A stretch of 64,000 nucleotides of DNA from Ceratorhiza oryzae-sativae (lineage: Eukaryota > Basidiomycota > Agaricomycetes > Cantharellales > Ceratobasidiaceae), in contig JARWMV010000041.1 of assembly GCA_030998015.1 (NCBI GenBank), positions 1 to 64,000 on the forward strand, written 5' to 3'. The position numbers were made by a program, and so were the translations under genes. Under the pieces are notes generated by a model. It was not told the origin of the DNA and made no database searches. It saw only the letters and a list, made by a program, of their open reading frames with translations. Shown here piece by piece: positions 1 through 9,731 of the stretch. How positions within the stretch are numbered: the first letter of the stretch is position 1; every line of letters begins with the position of its first letter.

Positions 1-1
1 T

Positions 2-88
2 CACAGTAGGCTAGTACAGGGGTACGTCTCAATCCCGAGTGATGAGGAAGAACTCGACCTAATGTCAGAGCTACGACCTGAGCAGTAA
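2..88 (+). pseudogene. C-terminal tail of a retroelement polyprotein (partial)
   Basis: An open frame runs in from the window edge and stops at TAA 86-88. Its last residues are acidic (PSDEEELDLMSELRPEQ), resembling the short acidic tails that end some fungal gypsy-type polyproteins. About 120 bp downstream comes a purine-rich tract (around 190-210) and then an LTR-like repeat, which is the order expected for the 3' end of an LTR retrotransposon. Only 28 codons are visible, so the assignment rests on context and is weak. Confidence 0.35.
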
Positions 89-210
89 CGTCAAACACCT
101 AAGGGGTGATGACAAGCCTATGGGCAGCGATGCCAGAGGCTTTACTGACAACGTCTAAGGTGGGACGTGCAGTGAAGGTGCGATGAGACGCAAGGAGGTA
201 GGGTAGTAGG

Positions 211-571
211 TGCACTTGTCCTTAAGAGGACTGGGCAGGGACTATGGACTGGTAAGTCACACAGGTAGTAGAGGGGATACGACAGGAGGTCGAGTTCTGA
301 GGCTTAAGGCTCTCAGACTCTCCCTTATATATTCATGGCCAAGGCAGTACAAATCAAATACCAGGACCAATAAGAAGCTAACAGTGCCACGTCACTACAG
401 AACATTCCGGTAACACCAAACATTGAGTCAACAACAACAGGGTCACGTGACATGAAGGTAAATAAACCGCATATATCTGAATAAACGGGACTTGTCCAAA
501 ACATCGTAAAAGGAAGTTATAAAATATAGAAAATTCATAATAAAATCGTGCTCATGGTCTAGGCCATGACA
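211..571 (+). repeat. LTR of a second LTR family (probable 3' LTR)
   Basis: The segment starts TGCACTTG after a purine-rich tract and ends GGCCATGACA, so it is bounded by TG..CA. It contains a TATA-like stretch near 321 (TTATATATT). The part from about 340 to 571 recurs inverted at 24111-24348 and, in part, direct at 25659-25833. Shared landmarks are GCAGTACA, the ATATATCTGAATRAACRGGACTTGTCC block and the CTCATGGTCTAGGCCATGAC end. The right boundary is supported by three copies. The left boundary is inferred only from the TG after the purine tract. Confidence 0.55.
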
Positions 572-574
572 TGT

Positions 575-1062
575 AACAGGTGGCCTGGTGGGTAGATACA
601 GAATTATGGTTGGTGACAAGGCAGACAGCATGGTGGGTTGCAGCTAGGTTCAGCTCTCAAGGATACCCACCAGCAGATTTAACCAGGTCTGGGTGGTACT
701 GAGCACATATCTTGGTGATAGAGGCAGCAGAAACAGTCATTCTAGCCATGATTTGAGTCTGAGAAAGACCAGAGTCAAGCAGAGCAAGCACAGAGTTAAC
801 TTTGTCCTGTGTGAGGGCTTTGGGTGTCGTGACCCTCTGGATGCTTCCTTGTGAAGCACTTAAGTAGTGGCTGCATTGATGGTTTGATGTTATGTGGTAT
901 GTATTGAGTGTTCTAGTTACAGTGTTTGCTATGGTATATGGTGGTTGATGAGATAAAGCAAGCTGAGGCATCCAGTCTTGCTTTATCCTTCTTATATACA
1001 CCTGTGGCTGCAGTGGCTGCAGATGTATTATTTAAGCACAATCCACAGTAGGTACAGGTTAT
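575..1062 (-). pseudogene. Tc1-like transposase, N-terminal HTH fragment
   Basis: Read on the minus strand, this holds a TATA-like GTATATAAGAAGG, then an ORF whose second half (TQDKVNSVLALLDSGLSQTQ and onward) looks like the helix-turn-helix DNA-binding domain of Tc1/mariner transposases. The frame hits TGA after GGYP and then continues with residues (HHAVCLVTNHNSVS) that match the same region of the transposase at 27280-28330. The stop may be a decayed CGA codon. The gene is cut at 571 by the LTR and lacks the whole DDE catalytic domain. The 5' half recurs at 9150-9410 and 11770-12024. Confidence 0.6.
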
Positions 1063-1133
1063 GTTATGACCTGTCAAACAGACATAACAGAATAACCAAA
1101 TATTTTTATGGATTTATGGCATTTTTCCTAAGT

Positions 1134-1160
1134 GGAACAAGCAAGCATGTCGGGCGAGAA
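1134..1160 (+). repeat. hAT left target duplication and terminal inverted repeat
   Basis: GGAACAAG (1134-1141) is the host duplication, followed directly by the 19-bp terminal repeat at 1142-1160. The right-hand counterpart is 8793-8819. Confidence 0.92.
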
Positions 1161-1400
1161 TCCTGCACGCGGGAATCTGGCGTTCTGCCGGCATTCTTCC
1201 AGCATATACCCGCGATGCCGGCGCCGGCGCGGGTACAGAAAGGCGGTTTACATGCGGGATTCTCGGCCGGTAACCGGGGGAACTTGCCTTATAAGCGCCA
1301 ACATTCTCGCACTATGCTCGCGGCTTTGCTGGCATACTGGATGTATTCTATGTCTCGCATTCTGGCGATTGCGTTACCTCGGGAGAATGGAAATTTTGTG
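1161..1400. repeat. GC-rich subterminal region of the hAT element (left)
   Basis: Dense in GCGGG, CCGGC and TCTGGCG words. The right subterminal region (about 8590-8792) uses the same vocabulary (CCCGC, GGTGCCGG, TTCTGGCG). Short repeated subterminal motifs near hAT ends are the usual transposase binding sites. That role is inferred here. ORFs crossing this stretch are composition artefacts. Confidence 0.55.
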
Positions 1401-1977
1401 GAATGCTAAAACTGAGCAGCCCAACTTCAAGTGACGAGATCAAATTGTATGATAGCCGTTTCCATTGAGGGTATCCTAGGCTTGTTGTGAATTCAGACGC
1501 GTATTAAAAACAAAAGTATATCATTGAATCGCAAGCTAATTACACAACTTCACCCGCAAATAACAAATAGAAATAGTGAGAATTGTCAAACCAAACTTTA
1601 GACGATGACGCGGCACGGACAAGACTATGTCAATGAAACGTCAAGAAACTGGCCAACGCCAAGTATTCAAGCATCCTGATCAGTACCCGGTAGCACAAGC
1701 AACTTCTTGTGCGCGGCGGTCACCAGGCCGCGATGAGAGACGGTAAACATATAGTATGAGTGCATGGATAATGCTGGAACTATATTAACGTACCAAACTT
1801 AAAAACAAGCACGCCACATTCCATACAGCGCAAAGCCGAACAGCAAGTGAAATCGAGCAGTTGTAACCGAGGCAAGGCAACACGAGTACCTTTCGCACAC
1901 TATGCGTTAGGAACTTTAATGTTGAGACGCGTCCGGGAAATGCGACGAACATAAGAGCACAGCCAGTCAAATCTGTA

Positions 1978-2591
1978 TCACTCACGCAGCGGGCGGTCAC
2001 GTAGGTTGTCACAGTTGTATTTGTGACCGTTGCTATCAAGTGACACATAGACCTAGGTGACATTCCAGAAAGATGCGAGAGCCGGGTCGCACTTACAGCC
2101 TCCATGTGCACAGGAGAGGCAGGTGAAATGAGGGCTAGGAACTGTTCGGGATCAGTGATGGGTGGAAGCGCAGGTTGTTCAAGATGGGTTGTCCGTGCGA
2201 GTTTCTCAGTCCAGGCGGTCTGCGGTTTGGGGGCCTCCTCGCTGTCCTCAAGTCGTTGCGACTCAATCGCCGCGTTCCCCTCATCCTTAGCATACGCCTG
2301 AGCTTGGCGTTGCTCCTTGGCGGCTGGGTTGTGTTGGGGCGTAGTTGGGTGCGGCGCTGGACGATTGAGTGGAGTCAAGTGGCCAGACTGAAAAGAAAGC
2401 GAGTGCGAGTGTGGAGGAACCGAGTAGATTATGTTCGAGGGAAGCAGTTGTTGAATTAGGGTATTGAGCAGCAGCGGGTTTGAATACACAGACACTAGTT
2501 TAGACAAGGAGGACTCGGGCAGGCTGGAAGCAAAGACAAGACGAGTGGCAAGCAAAGACAAAGAACCTAGATGCTGCCCACTCGAAGACAT
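1978..2591 (-). CDS. second ORF of the hAT element, unknown function
   Basis: I do not recognise this protein. An ORF starts at ATG 2591 (MSSSGQHLGSLSLL...) on the same strand as the transposase and downstream of it. A clean 44-bp intron (GTAAGTGCG...CACCTAG, 2053-2096) joins the long first exon to a short second exon ending at TGA 1978-1980, giving about 190 residues. The N-terminal half is rich in Ser/Leu/Pro. The middle is charged (residues about 90-130, KEQRQAQAYAKDEGN). The exon 1 end and exon 2 (VYVSLDSNGHKYN) look globular. Without the intron the frame runs on to 1785. It could be an accessory gene of the transposon or a chance frame. The well-formed intron favours a real gene. Confidence 0.4.
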
Positions 2592-2699
2592 TCTGCGATT
2601 GTCTAAGCAACAATGTGCCGGACAATGAGAATTAGGCGCACGACACGGCCTGTTCTAAGCAAGTTTCTGGAAAGGATATCTTAACGGTTAAGCTTCAGA

Positions 2700-3340
2700 T
2701 GAAGCACAAAACTGCTTACCACTGGCTTCCAGCAAAGTACGAGAACATCAAGCCGCGTCTAGTTGTTCTTGCCGCAAGAGGGAAGGGACAAAATATAGTA
2801 AAGCGGTATCCTTCGTTGTGAGGTTGTGGAAGGATCACGCAGGGCCGATTGCCGGCCACAGGATAGATGTTGTAGATCGTGAGATTGGACGAAGTGGGTT
2901 TGGCGTCGGTCAATCTTCCTGCAAAACTGAGATTTGTTTAGCATTGAGGTATTCAGGTCTTGATTGCTTACCGTGTATGCCTCAGTTATGATATCTTCCT
3001 GTTGCGCCAACTTGCAAACAACAGGAGGGAGTAGAGACATACACAAAGCCCCAAAACTCACGTGAGTAGGCGGGCTCAACTAGCTTACATAACAAGACCC
3101 GAATGGAACAATTCCATTTCAGAGGCGGTGAAAGATATTTGGGCGTCGCGTGAATTATGCAGCAAATGAAAGAAACGTGAGAGCGAGCCTGTACAAATGA
3201 GTATACGTCAATCTCGAAACCTTGTAAGCAGCTGACGATGACATAGGCCAGGTTGGGGTCGTCAAAATATATGGATTTGTATAGTCGTTTAACGTGAGAC
3301 ACTCGTAACGGGATGATACAGGAGATTCGGGTTGCCAAAC
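2700..3340 (-). other. exon-like stretch downstream of the hAT transposase, unresolved
   Basis: Read on the minus strand, several GT..AG pairs of intron size separate open segments. The best segment, about 2720-2910, reads TDAKPTSSNLTIYNIYPVAG and onward to a GTAAGC donor. I could not join the segments into one frame, so this may be a third small gene, transposase 3' UTR or decayed sequence. Confidence 0.25.
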
Positions 3341-3346
3341 CGCCGC

Positions 3347-6300
3347 TTACTTTGAGTGATCCTTCGAGTGGGATTTAGGCTTCTCCTTGCTTGCCACTTT
3401 CTCTACCTCTGTTCCTTTCCCCTTCCCCTTATCCTTTCCCTTCATTTTACGAGGAAGTTCGAGGCACCCACGCTTTACCAAGTTCGCCTTTGAGTAAGAG
3501 CCAAGAGTTGCTGTCGCCTGGATTGAGTACGGCTTGAGGTTATGGCGGCGCTTACTAATGATCGATCCGACATACGAGAAAGCGCGCTCAACGTCAACAC
3601 TCGTAGCTGGAAGCGGCGAGTTGTGAGCATAAGCAATTAGCTGAATACAAACAATACGAACCAGGCATGCTCAAAACATCTATAGCCATCTGTGTGAGCC
3701 CATCCCACTCGTTCCCGGCAAGACGTTGGTTGTACCACCATTGAAGCAGGTTACAAAGTATGGGCTGCCCGTTTGCGCCGTGATCGAATATAGGAGCGCC
3801 TGTGTAGTTCATTCTTTTAGTTAGCACATAAACTAATGCACACAGCTGTTAGTACGACCCACCATCTGCAAATTCGAGTACTGGACATTTCGAAGCTCGC
3901 TTCTCGGTCTCGTTCAAGAACAGGTGGGACATATATGGCTGACAATTATCTGAGTTCAAGCTGCGATGGAAGTGGGGAGCAACGTACCGAGTAATCAAAT
4001 TGTGACGACTCCGGCGCTGGGGCATCTGTGAGCAAGCCGACAGGAGTCTTGTAATACGTTCGGTACATCTGCTGAGTCAGCTCGGTAGAATTAACGATCC
4101 ACTCCGGCTCCCAGTCTGCCTTCTTCATGTAATGCTTGCGTAGAGATGGATGTAGGACTAATAAAGCAGTCGATTGAGCCAGTTGTGATGAGTGTAACAT
4201 GAGAAACTTACTCATGCCCATGCAATAAAGGTGTGTATCATCCGTCATTTGGTAGTACTTGTTCAGTACTACCCGAGCACGCTCGGCACCAGTTCGCACG
4301 TAAAGCGGCTCCTTAGGATTATTAGCGATGTTCGCGTACATGTAGTCGAGTGAGTCGAAGTGTACAATCACATCCGCAAGCAGGGGGACGCCAGCGCGGG
4401 AGAAGATGTCGGACACGATGGAGAGCGGCTAACCAGAGATTAGTGTTGCGTTGCTGTCATCTCGTAAAGGAGAACTGTGTACGTACCTTGAACAATGCAT
4501 TGAGACCCTTGATGTACTTCTGATCTTCTTTGCGCAATCGATGCGAACGAGGTATTCCAAGAGACGGCCCAGCTTGAGTCGCAAGGCTGAGTAAAATATC
4601 AGCATACACTACGAGAATCAAGTGAGAAAATACTCACATTGCCGGAAAGGTCCTGTCGGTATCCTGTGTCATATGCTCGGTTGAGTTCCAACGTGTCTGT
4701 TGATCGCGCTGCACGTTATGCGGCCGTCCTAGGTCTCGTTCCTCGCATTCCTTCTTGAAACGGTTGCGAGTCCGAACTGAAAAGCGAACCTTGTGGGCAA
4801 AATGGGCGCTCTATCCAACTTGACAGTTAGATCAAGGGTTAATAGAATTGCAGACACACACCTTCCAGAGTACCTTGCCCGCCTGAGTCAACTCAAGGGC
4901 TTCTGGTGAGCCGGGCTCGATCTCGGGTAGGTCGATTTCGCTCAACAATTCTTCATCGTCGTGTAGCGTCCATGAAGGCGCTTCACCAGTGTCAGCTTCA
5001 TCAACGTCAGCCGGATCCGCCTAGGTTTGTGATTGGTAGGTTAGTAAGCTGTTTTGTCGATGCGCTGTGACGACTCACCATCTGTTCGTCAAAGTCGATA
5101 CAAAAATCAAACTCGTCGTCGTCATCTTCCTTGTCAGCCTCCGTGGGTTTATGCTTGCGGAACCCGGACGCGATTGACTGTGCCTGATCAGAGGGCCCTA
5201 TTTTGACTGCGCACCACGAACTACGTACCTGAGCCACTAAATTCAAGATGTGCGCCATGCACATCACACGGCAGTTAGGACCGGTGAGCCGCGTAAGCCC
5301 GTAAGACGCCATGACCTGCATCATTTTCTTGTTATTTTCAGCGTTGTCGCAGGCTGCACCCCAGACCTGCATATATGCGTATTAGATTGACACTGTGTAA
5401 CGCACAGAGTACTTACACGATTCTCAATACCAAATTTACACAACACATTGTATACACTGCGCGCAAGATTCGCACCTGTGTGTGAATCTCCCCCAAAGCT
5501 GATGCGCTTGTTGAATAGGATTATGCCAATTAACACGATATTGCTCACCTGAGGCACTCCAACACAAATTGGTTGATGGTGATGGTGGTTCCGTTGGTGA
5601 TTATTGGGTGGAATACAACCAGGCCCATGAGGTTGAGGCCGTTGTCCGACGAGAGCATGTCAAGTGCAATATGAAATACGCCCTTAACCTCCTACAAGCA
5701 AACCGTTTAGTGTTGTTACGGCAAGACACAGTTCGGGCGCAAAATGAGAACACTCACAGCAAGCTTTGCCTTCAGATCTTTCTGGGTGGCCTCGTACATT
5801 TGTTTGATGTCTTGCGAAAGCGTATCGCGATGCGGCATGTGTTTTCGTGTATCTGAACCAAGAAGCTTGCGAAGCTAGTACCTGGTTAGTGAATAGCTGT
5901 ACCTGAGAACAATAAGCTTACATATCGGTCATTCACAATCTGGTATGGCCGTGCATTCTCTGCCACCCACAAGGCGCAGTACTCACGTACCTCCTCGGCA
6001 CCGAGCTTGGAAGAGGATCCTGTGACGCCACAATCGGTGAGCAGAGTGGTTTGTCGCGCGCGCCCAGGGCACCGTGCAGTGTGATTGTGCAGGCCGGACG
6101 TCTCGGACACACCGATACAGCGAGGAATGTGCTGATCACAACTAAATGTTTGCGCCAATGTACAGTTAGCAAATTGATCTGGTGCCTTAAGCTAAAACGT
6201 ACGTTTTGCATTTAAAATGATAATGTGTAGGGGGGCGGACAGAATCGTCCAGCGTTGGATACTCATAGTGGGTGTATGCGTCCGATTTTGATGCTTTGAT

Positions 6301-6951
6301 ACGATCAATGCACCGAACTATCAAACAGAGGGGTTAGGTAAGAAGATAGTAGACATTGAAAAGATACTCACGAAGTTCCATGTCGGGATCCATTTTCAAT
6401 CGTTTCGCCTTAGTCTTGTCCCGACGCTTGACAGTCTCGGTGACAGAGGAGCCAATGTCAGATGCGAGGTCTTCAAGTGGGGCTGTCTCTCCATCGGACT
6501 GCAGGTCAACAAGGGACTCAGGGGGAGGACTAGAAGCGTAGCGAGAGGGAATCGGAGAGGATGAGGGATCAAATGGCGTTTTCCGCCTGTTGACAATCAC
6601 CCTCGAAGCTGCTTTACAATAGCAGCTATGTTAGCATGTACTGAATAAACTAATGAATACTATATCTACCTGCGATTGGACTTGAGTCAGCTCGCAACCG
6701 CTTCTTTGTCGCGTTGGCTTGCTGTGAGCGTTCTGAGGTGGCGAGTAATTGTATCAGTCAAGATAGAACAATCGAAAGGCAAGATACTTACCGCGATCTA
6801 TGAGAATATACCCGTCCTCATCGTCAGATACGGGCTTTGACAACACATGCGCCATTGTAGGGGGGTGGTTTGAGACACGAAAAATCCAGTCCAAGATACG
6901 TTGTTGGCGAGATTCCGGAATATTTGAGAAGGATGGGCCCGAGCTGTTCAT
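3347..6951 (-). CDS. hAT-family transposase (18 exons)
   Basis: The enzyme cuts and moves the surrounding hAT element. Joining 18 exons across short GT..AG introns gives one long frame from ATG 6951 (MNSSGPSFSN) to TAA at 3347-3349. In order: a Ser/Pro and basic N-terminal region; a BED-like zinc finger (FKCKTCDQH...HNHTARC); the conserved CALWVAENARPYQIVND block; a DNAENN motif carrying a likely catalytic Asp, with CMAHILNLV; an acidic stretch (EDDDDEFDF); the RWNST block; the VLHPSLRKHYMKK region; and the C-terminal hAT dimerisation domain (QWWYNQR...MAIDVLSMPATSVDVERAFS), followed by a Lys-rich tail. No stop or frameshift was found in the joined exons, so the gene may be active. A TATATAA sequence lies immediately upstream of the chosen ATG, so translation could start at the next Met (6855) instead. 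Confidence 0.9.
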
Positions 6952-7039
6952 TTTATATAGCAAGAGGACGCAAGAATTCAAACGCACAAGTCCAGCAAAC
7001 GAACCCGAGCGGGACGGAAGGGCACAGCACACGTGACAT

Positions 7040-8280
7040 TTCAGGTCCTGTTGCTGATCGTCACTTCAGCTCACCCCCCCATGTTGGCCTCGTGTTCTTG
7101 ACCGCACGCCGTACACAATACATTCATATTGGGGGTCAGGTACGTGTGATCCGTCCGACCACATCTCTTCACACAAGCTCAACCGCTCTAGCTGTATTCT
7201 AGATAGTGTACGCAGGCACAACGCACCAGCTCCTGGCCAACAGCGCTCAAGCCACAAACACGTACCAGGTTCGTTCAAGTTGCAAGGTCATTCAATAACA
7301 TACTAACCATTTTGCTCTTGTTCTCGGCGTTCTCATCTCTGTTGCGTCCAGCCGATTGCCAGCGTGACTCGTAGTGCTCCATTTACGGCCTGGCGGGCGT
7401 ACCTTGCCCAACACGTAGTAGATCTTGTGGCAGCGCCAGGCCCGCGCGTACGCATCTCTGCGTTATTTCCACTGCTCTGCGTCAGAAAGTCCAACGGGTA
7501 AGTGTTGCTTGACGCTCTGCGGTTGTTTGAGGCTAATCCCCTTTTAACGCATCTCAGGTTGCTGGGTCTGATCAGCAACTGGTTCGCCAAATGGACTGGC
7601 ATGTCAAGCGCGTATATCTTGATACATTGGCCAAGTTATGTACTGGTTCATTGTAAGTTGGGCGATAGAGGTACTGTACAGTTGATCTAACTAACCCGGC
7701 CACTTGATAGCGCACATCGTTTGTTATTTGCCCATACAACTGCTCTCCTCGTGAGTAAATTATGAGTTTACTCAGTGCTTGATTACGGTTCGCATACTCA
7801 AGATTCCTTTGCTCCGCAACACAGATCCATCAGATCGTGCGGCGGCCCACAATAACCTTTCGGTTGGTCGGACGCCCAGCCCCCTTGTTGCGCCTAGCAT
7901 CTCCGAATACACTTACTTACGTTGAATCCTGCTAGGGCAGATATGCTTGATTGTTGGTGAGTCTCTTCACGCTACTAAGCCTCAAACACTTGCTAATCGG
8001 CATTGCATAGATTAATTCAGCGTCGAACAAGGCTTAGTCAACGGCTTACCTGGCGTTCTGCCTGCCTCGCGGCCTCAGCTGTCGCTTCGAAGCATCAGTG
8101 GTTCATCTATGGTGCGTCCATGAGAGCCACACAATATCGTATTGCGAAGCTTATTAGTCTATGTACCATAGGATACTGGCGCTCGTGTAGGCTGGCCCGA
8201 TCCATACAAGTCAATCGGCGCGCGACTGGCAAACGCACGGAGAAGAGCGAAAGGCCCAACTATGCACGCATCTGAGCCAA
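7040..8280 (+). other. exon-like plus-strand stretch upstream of the hAT transposase
   Basis: On the plus strand several open segments are separated by convincing introns, for example GTAAGTG 7500 to CAG 7559, GTAAGTT 7651 to TAG 7710, GTGAGTA 7751 to AAG 7802 and GTGAGTC 7958 to TAG 8010. The last exon-like frame ends at TGA about 8273 (AKLISLCTIGYWRSCRLA...RPNYARI). I could not find a start codon or one frame through all segments. It may be a divergently transcribed second transposon gene, or the remains of one. Confidence 0.28.
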
Positions 8281-8589
8281 TCGCATCTTACTGATGCTGG
8301 TTTATATGTTCATGATGGGGTGGAACTGGCGGTGTAGCTTGCGATAGGCGTTTGATGTAGATGGTATACTGACAGACTGCGTTTTTTATAATTACGTTCC
8401 ATGTACGGCGTTATACCGACTCTTGAGTACAATCACAGATTTACACTCACAACACTAGTGATAAACTGGACTGTTGGACGTGCCGGTAGCAAAATGAATG
8501 ATATCTAGTACAATCAACACATAAGCATGACGGCAGAGAAATTCAAGGAGGTTGGCATGTATGCCGACATACCTGCTAGCCTGCACTGC

Positions 8590-8792
8590 CAGGTTTTGCC
8601 CGCATACCTGTGAACCAGCCTGCTCGCATAGCCTGCTTGGCTCGCATACCTGGAAACCGGCGTTCTCGCGGTATACCCGCACAATGCGGGTAACCGCAAG
8701 CATGCCCGCATTCCCGCTGCGGGTGCCGGTGCCGGTGCGAGAAGCGCCTGAAAGCGCCAGAATCCGGCTGCGGGTGCCGGATTCCGGCAAAT
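8590..8792. repeat. GC-rich subterminal region of the hAT element (right)
   Basis: Contains the tandem GGGTGCCGGTGCCGGTGCG and several CCCGC/GCGGG words in both orientations, mirroring the left subterminal region. A run of similar GCATACCTG units also lies near 8600-8660. Confidence 0.5.
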
Positions 8793-8819
8793 TTCTCGCC
8801 CGACATGCTTGGGAACAAG
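8793..8819 (-). repeat. hAT right terminal inverted repeat and target duplication
   Basis: The reverse complement of the left 19-bp end occupies 8793-8811, followed by the second GGAACAAG at 8812-8819. Both copies of the duplication are identical. Confidence 0.92.
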
Positions 8820-8867
8820 CCATAAACAAGGTCACGTGACCTTGGCGCTTAACCAGCGCTTACAGTG

Positions 8868-9105
8868 GTTACCCTGAACTCACTCCAGCATTTCTCTCCA
8901 TTGTTACTTGGAGCAAGGAGTGAGGTGTCACATGATCTTGGCACTTACAGCAGGATCATGTGACCTCAGTGCTTATGGTGGTTACCCTGAACTTGCTCCA
9001 GCATTTCTCTCCATTGTTACTTGGAGCAAGGAGCAAGTTGTCATGTGATCTTGGCACTTACAGCAGAATCATGTGACCTCAGCACCTACCCCTCAGACCT
9101 TGCAC
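8868..9105 (+). repeat. tandem duplication of about 118 bp in the foldback arm
   Basis: The block beginning GGTTACCCTGAACT and continuing through TCTCTCCATTGTTACTTGGAGC occurs at 8868 and again at 8986. The opposite arm (9412-9731) and the related fragment at 11590 have it once. It is a local duplication inside one arm of the foldback element. Confidence 0.7.
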
Positions 9106-9731
9106 GGCTCTATAAGATTCAGAGCTGCACAAACTTAAGACAAACAATTACCTAACCCATAGTACTGTACATAACCTGCACCTACTGCAGATTGTGCTTA
9201 GATAATACATCCGCAGCCACTGCAGCCACAGGCATATATAAGAAGGATAAAGCAAGACTGGACACCTCAGCTTGCTTTATCTTGTCAACCACCATAGACC
9301 ATAGCAAACACTGTAACTAGAACACTCAATACATACTGCATAGCACCAAACCATCAACGCAGCCACTACTTAAGTGCTTTGCAAGGAAGCATCCAGAGGG
9401 TCACAACAGGTTATATACAGTACTATGGGTCAGGTAATTGTTTATCTTAAGTTTGTGTGGCTCTGAATCTTATAGAGCTGTGTGAGGTCCAAGGGGTAAG
9501 TGCTGAGGTCATGTGATCCTGCCATAAGTGCCAAGATCATGTGACAACTCGCTCCTTGCTCCAAGTAACAATGGAGAGAAATGCTGGAGTGAGTTCAGGG
9601 TAACCACTGTAAGTGCTGGTTAAGTGCCAAGGTCACGTGACCTTGTTTATGGCTTGTTCCACTTAGGAAAAAATGCCATAAATCTGTAAAATATTCAGCT
9701 ACTCTGTTATGTCCGTTTGATGGGTCATAAC

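Larger units (their letters stand above)
1142..8811 (-). mobile_element. hAT DNA transposon, 7,670 bp, apparently complete
   Basis: The ends are perfect 19-bp inverted repeats CAAGCATGTCGGGCGAGAA, and the element is flanked on both sides by the 8-bp duplication GGAACAAG (1134-1141 and 8812-8819). Removing the element and one duplication restores the sequence CCTAAGTGGAACAAGCCATAAAC that is intact at about 9640 on the other strand, which proves the insertion boundaries. Eight-base duplications and a BED finger plus hAT dimerisation domain in the encoded transposase place it in the hAT superfamily. Besides the transposase (3347-6951, minus) it holds a second spliced ORF (1978-2591) and unexplained exon-like stretches. 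It is much richer in CpG than the surrounding repeats, which suggests recent arrival. Confidence 0.92.
1063..9731. mobile_element. Foldback-like Tc1 derivative, split by a hAT insertion
   Basis: Both outer ends read GTTATGAC...GACATAACAGA followed by ATTTATGGCATTTTTCCTAAGTGG: left end 1063-1141, right end inverted at about 9650-9731. The left end stops at 1141 and resumes at 8812 because a hAT element sits in between. Without the hAT the element is about 1 kb: two long inverted arms (8812 to about 9185 and 9412-9731) around a copy of the 5' transposase region. It has no catalytic domain, so it must be non-autonomous. The left side abuts the truncated Tc1-like copy at 575-1062, and no clean TA duplication can be read at the outer ends. 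Confidence 0.6.

Noticed and set aside
978..1434. Two overlapping plus-strand ORFs over the hAT left end
   Set aside because: They cross the foldback/hAT junction and the GC-rich subterminal repeats. No domain and no splicing; composition artefact.
8552..8839. Cys/Pro-rich ORFs on both strands near the hAT right end
   Set aside because: They lie in subterminal repeats and run across the element boundary.
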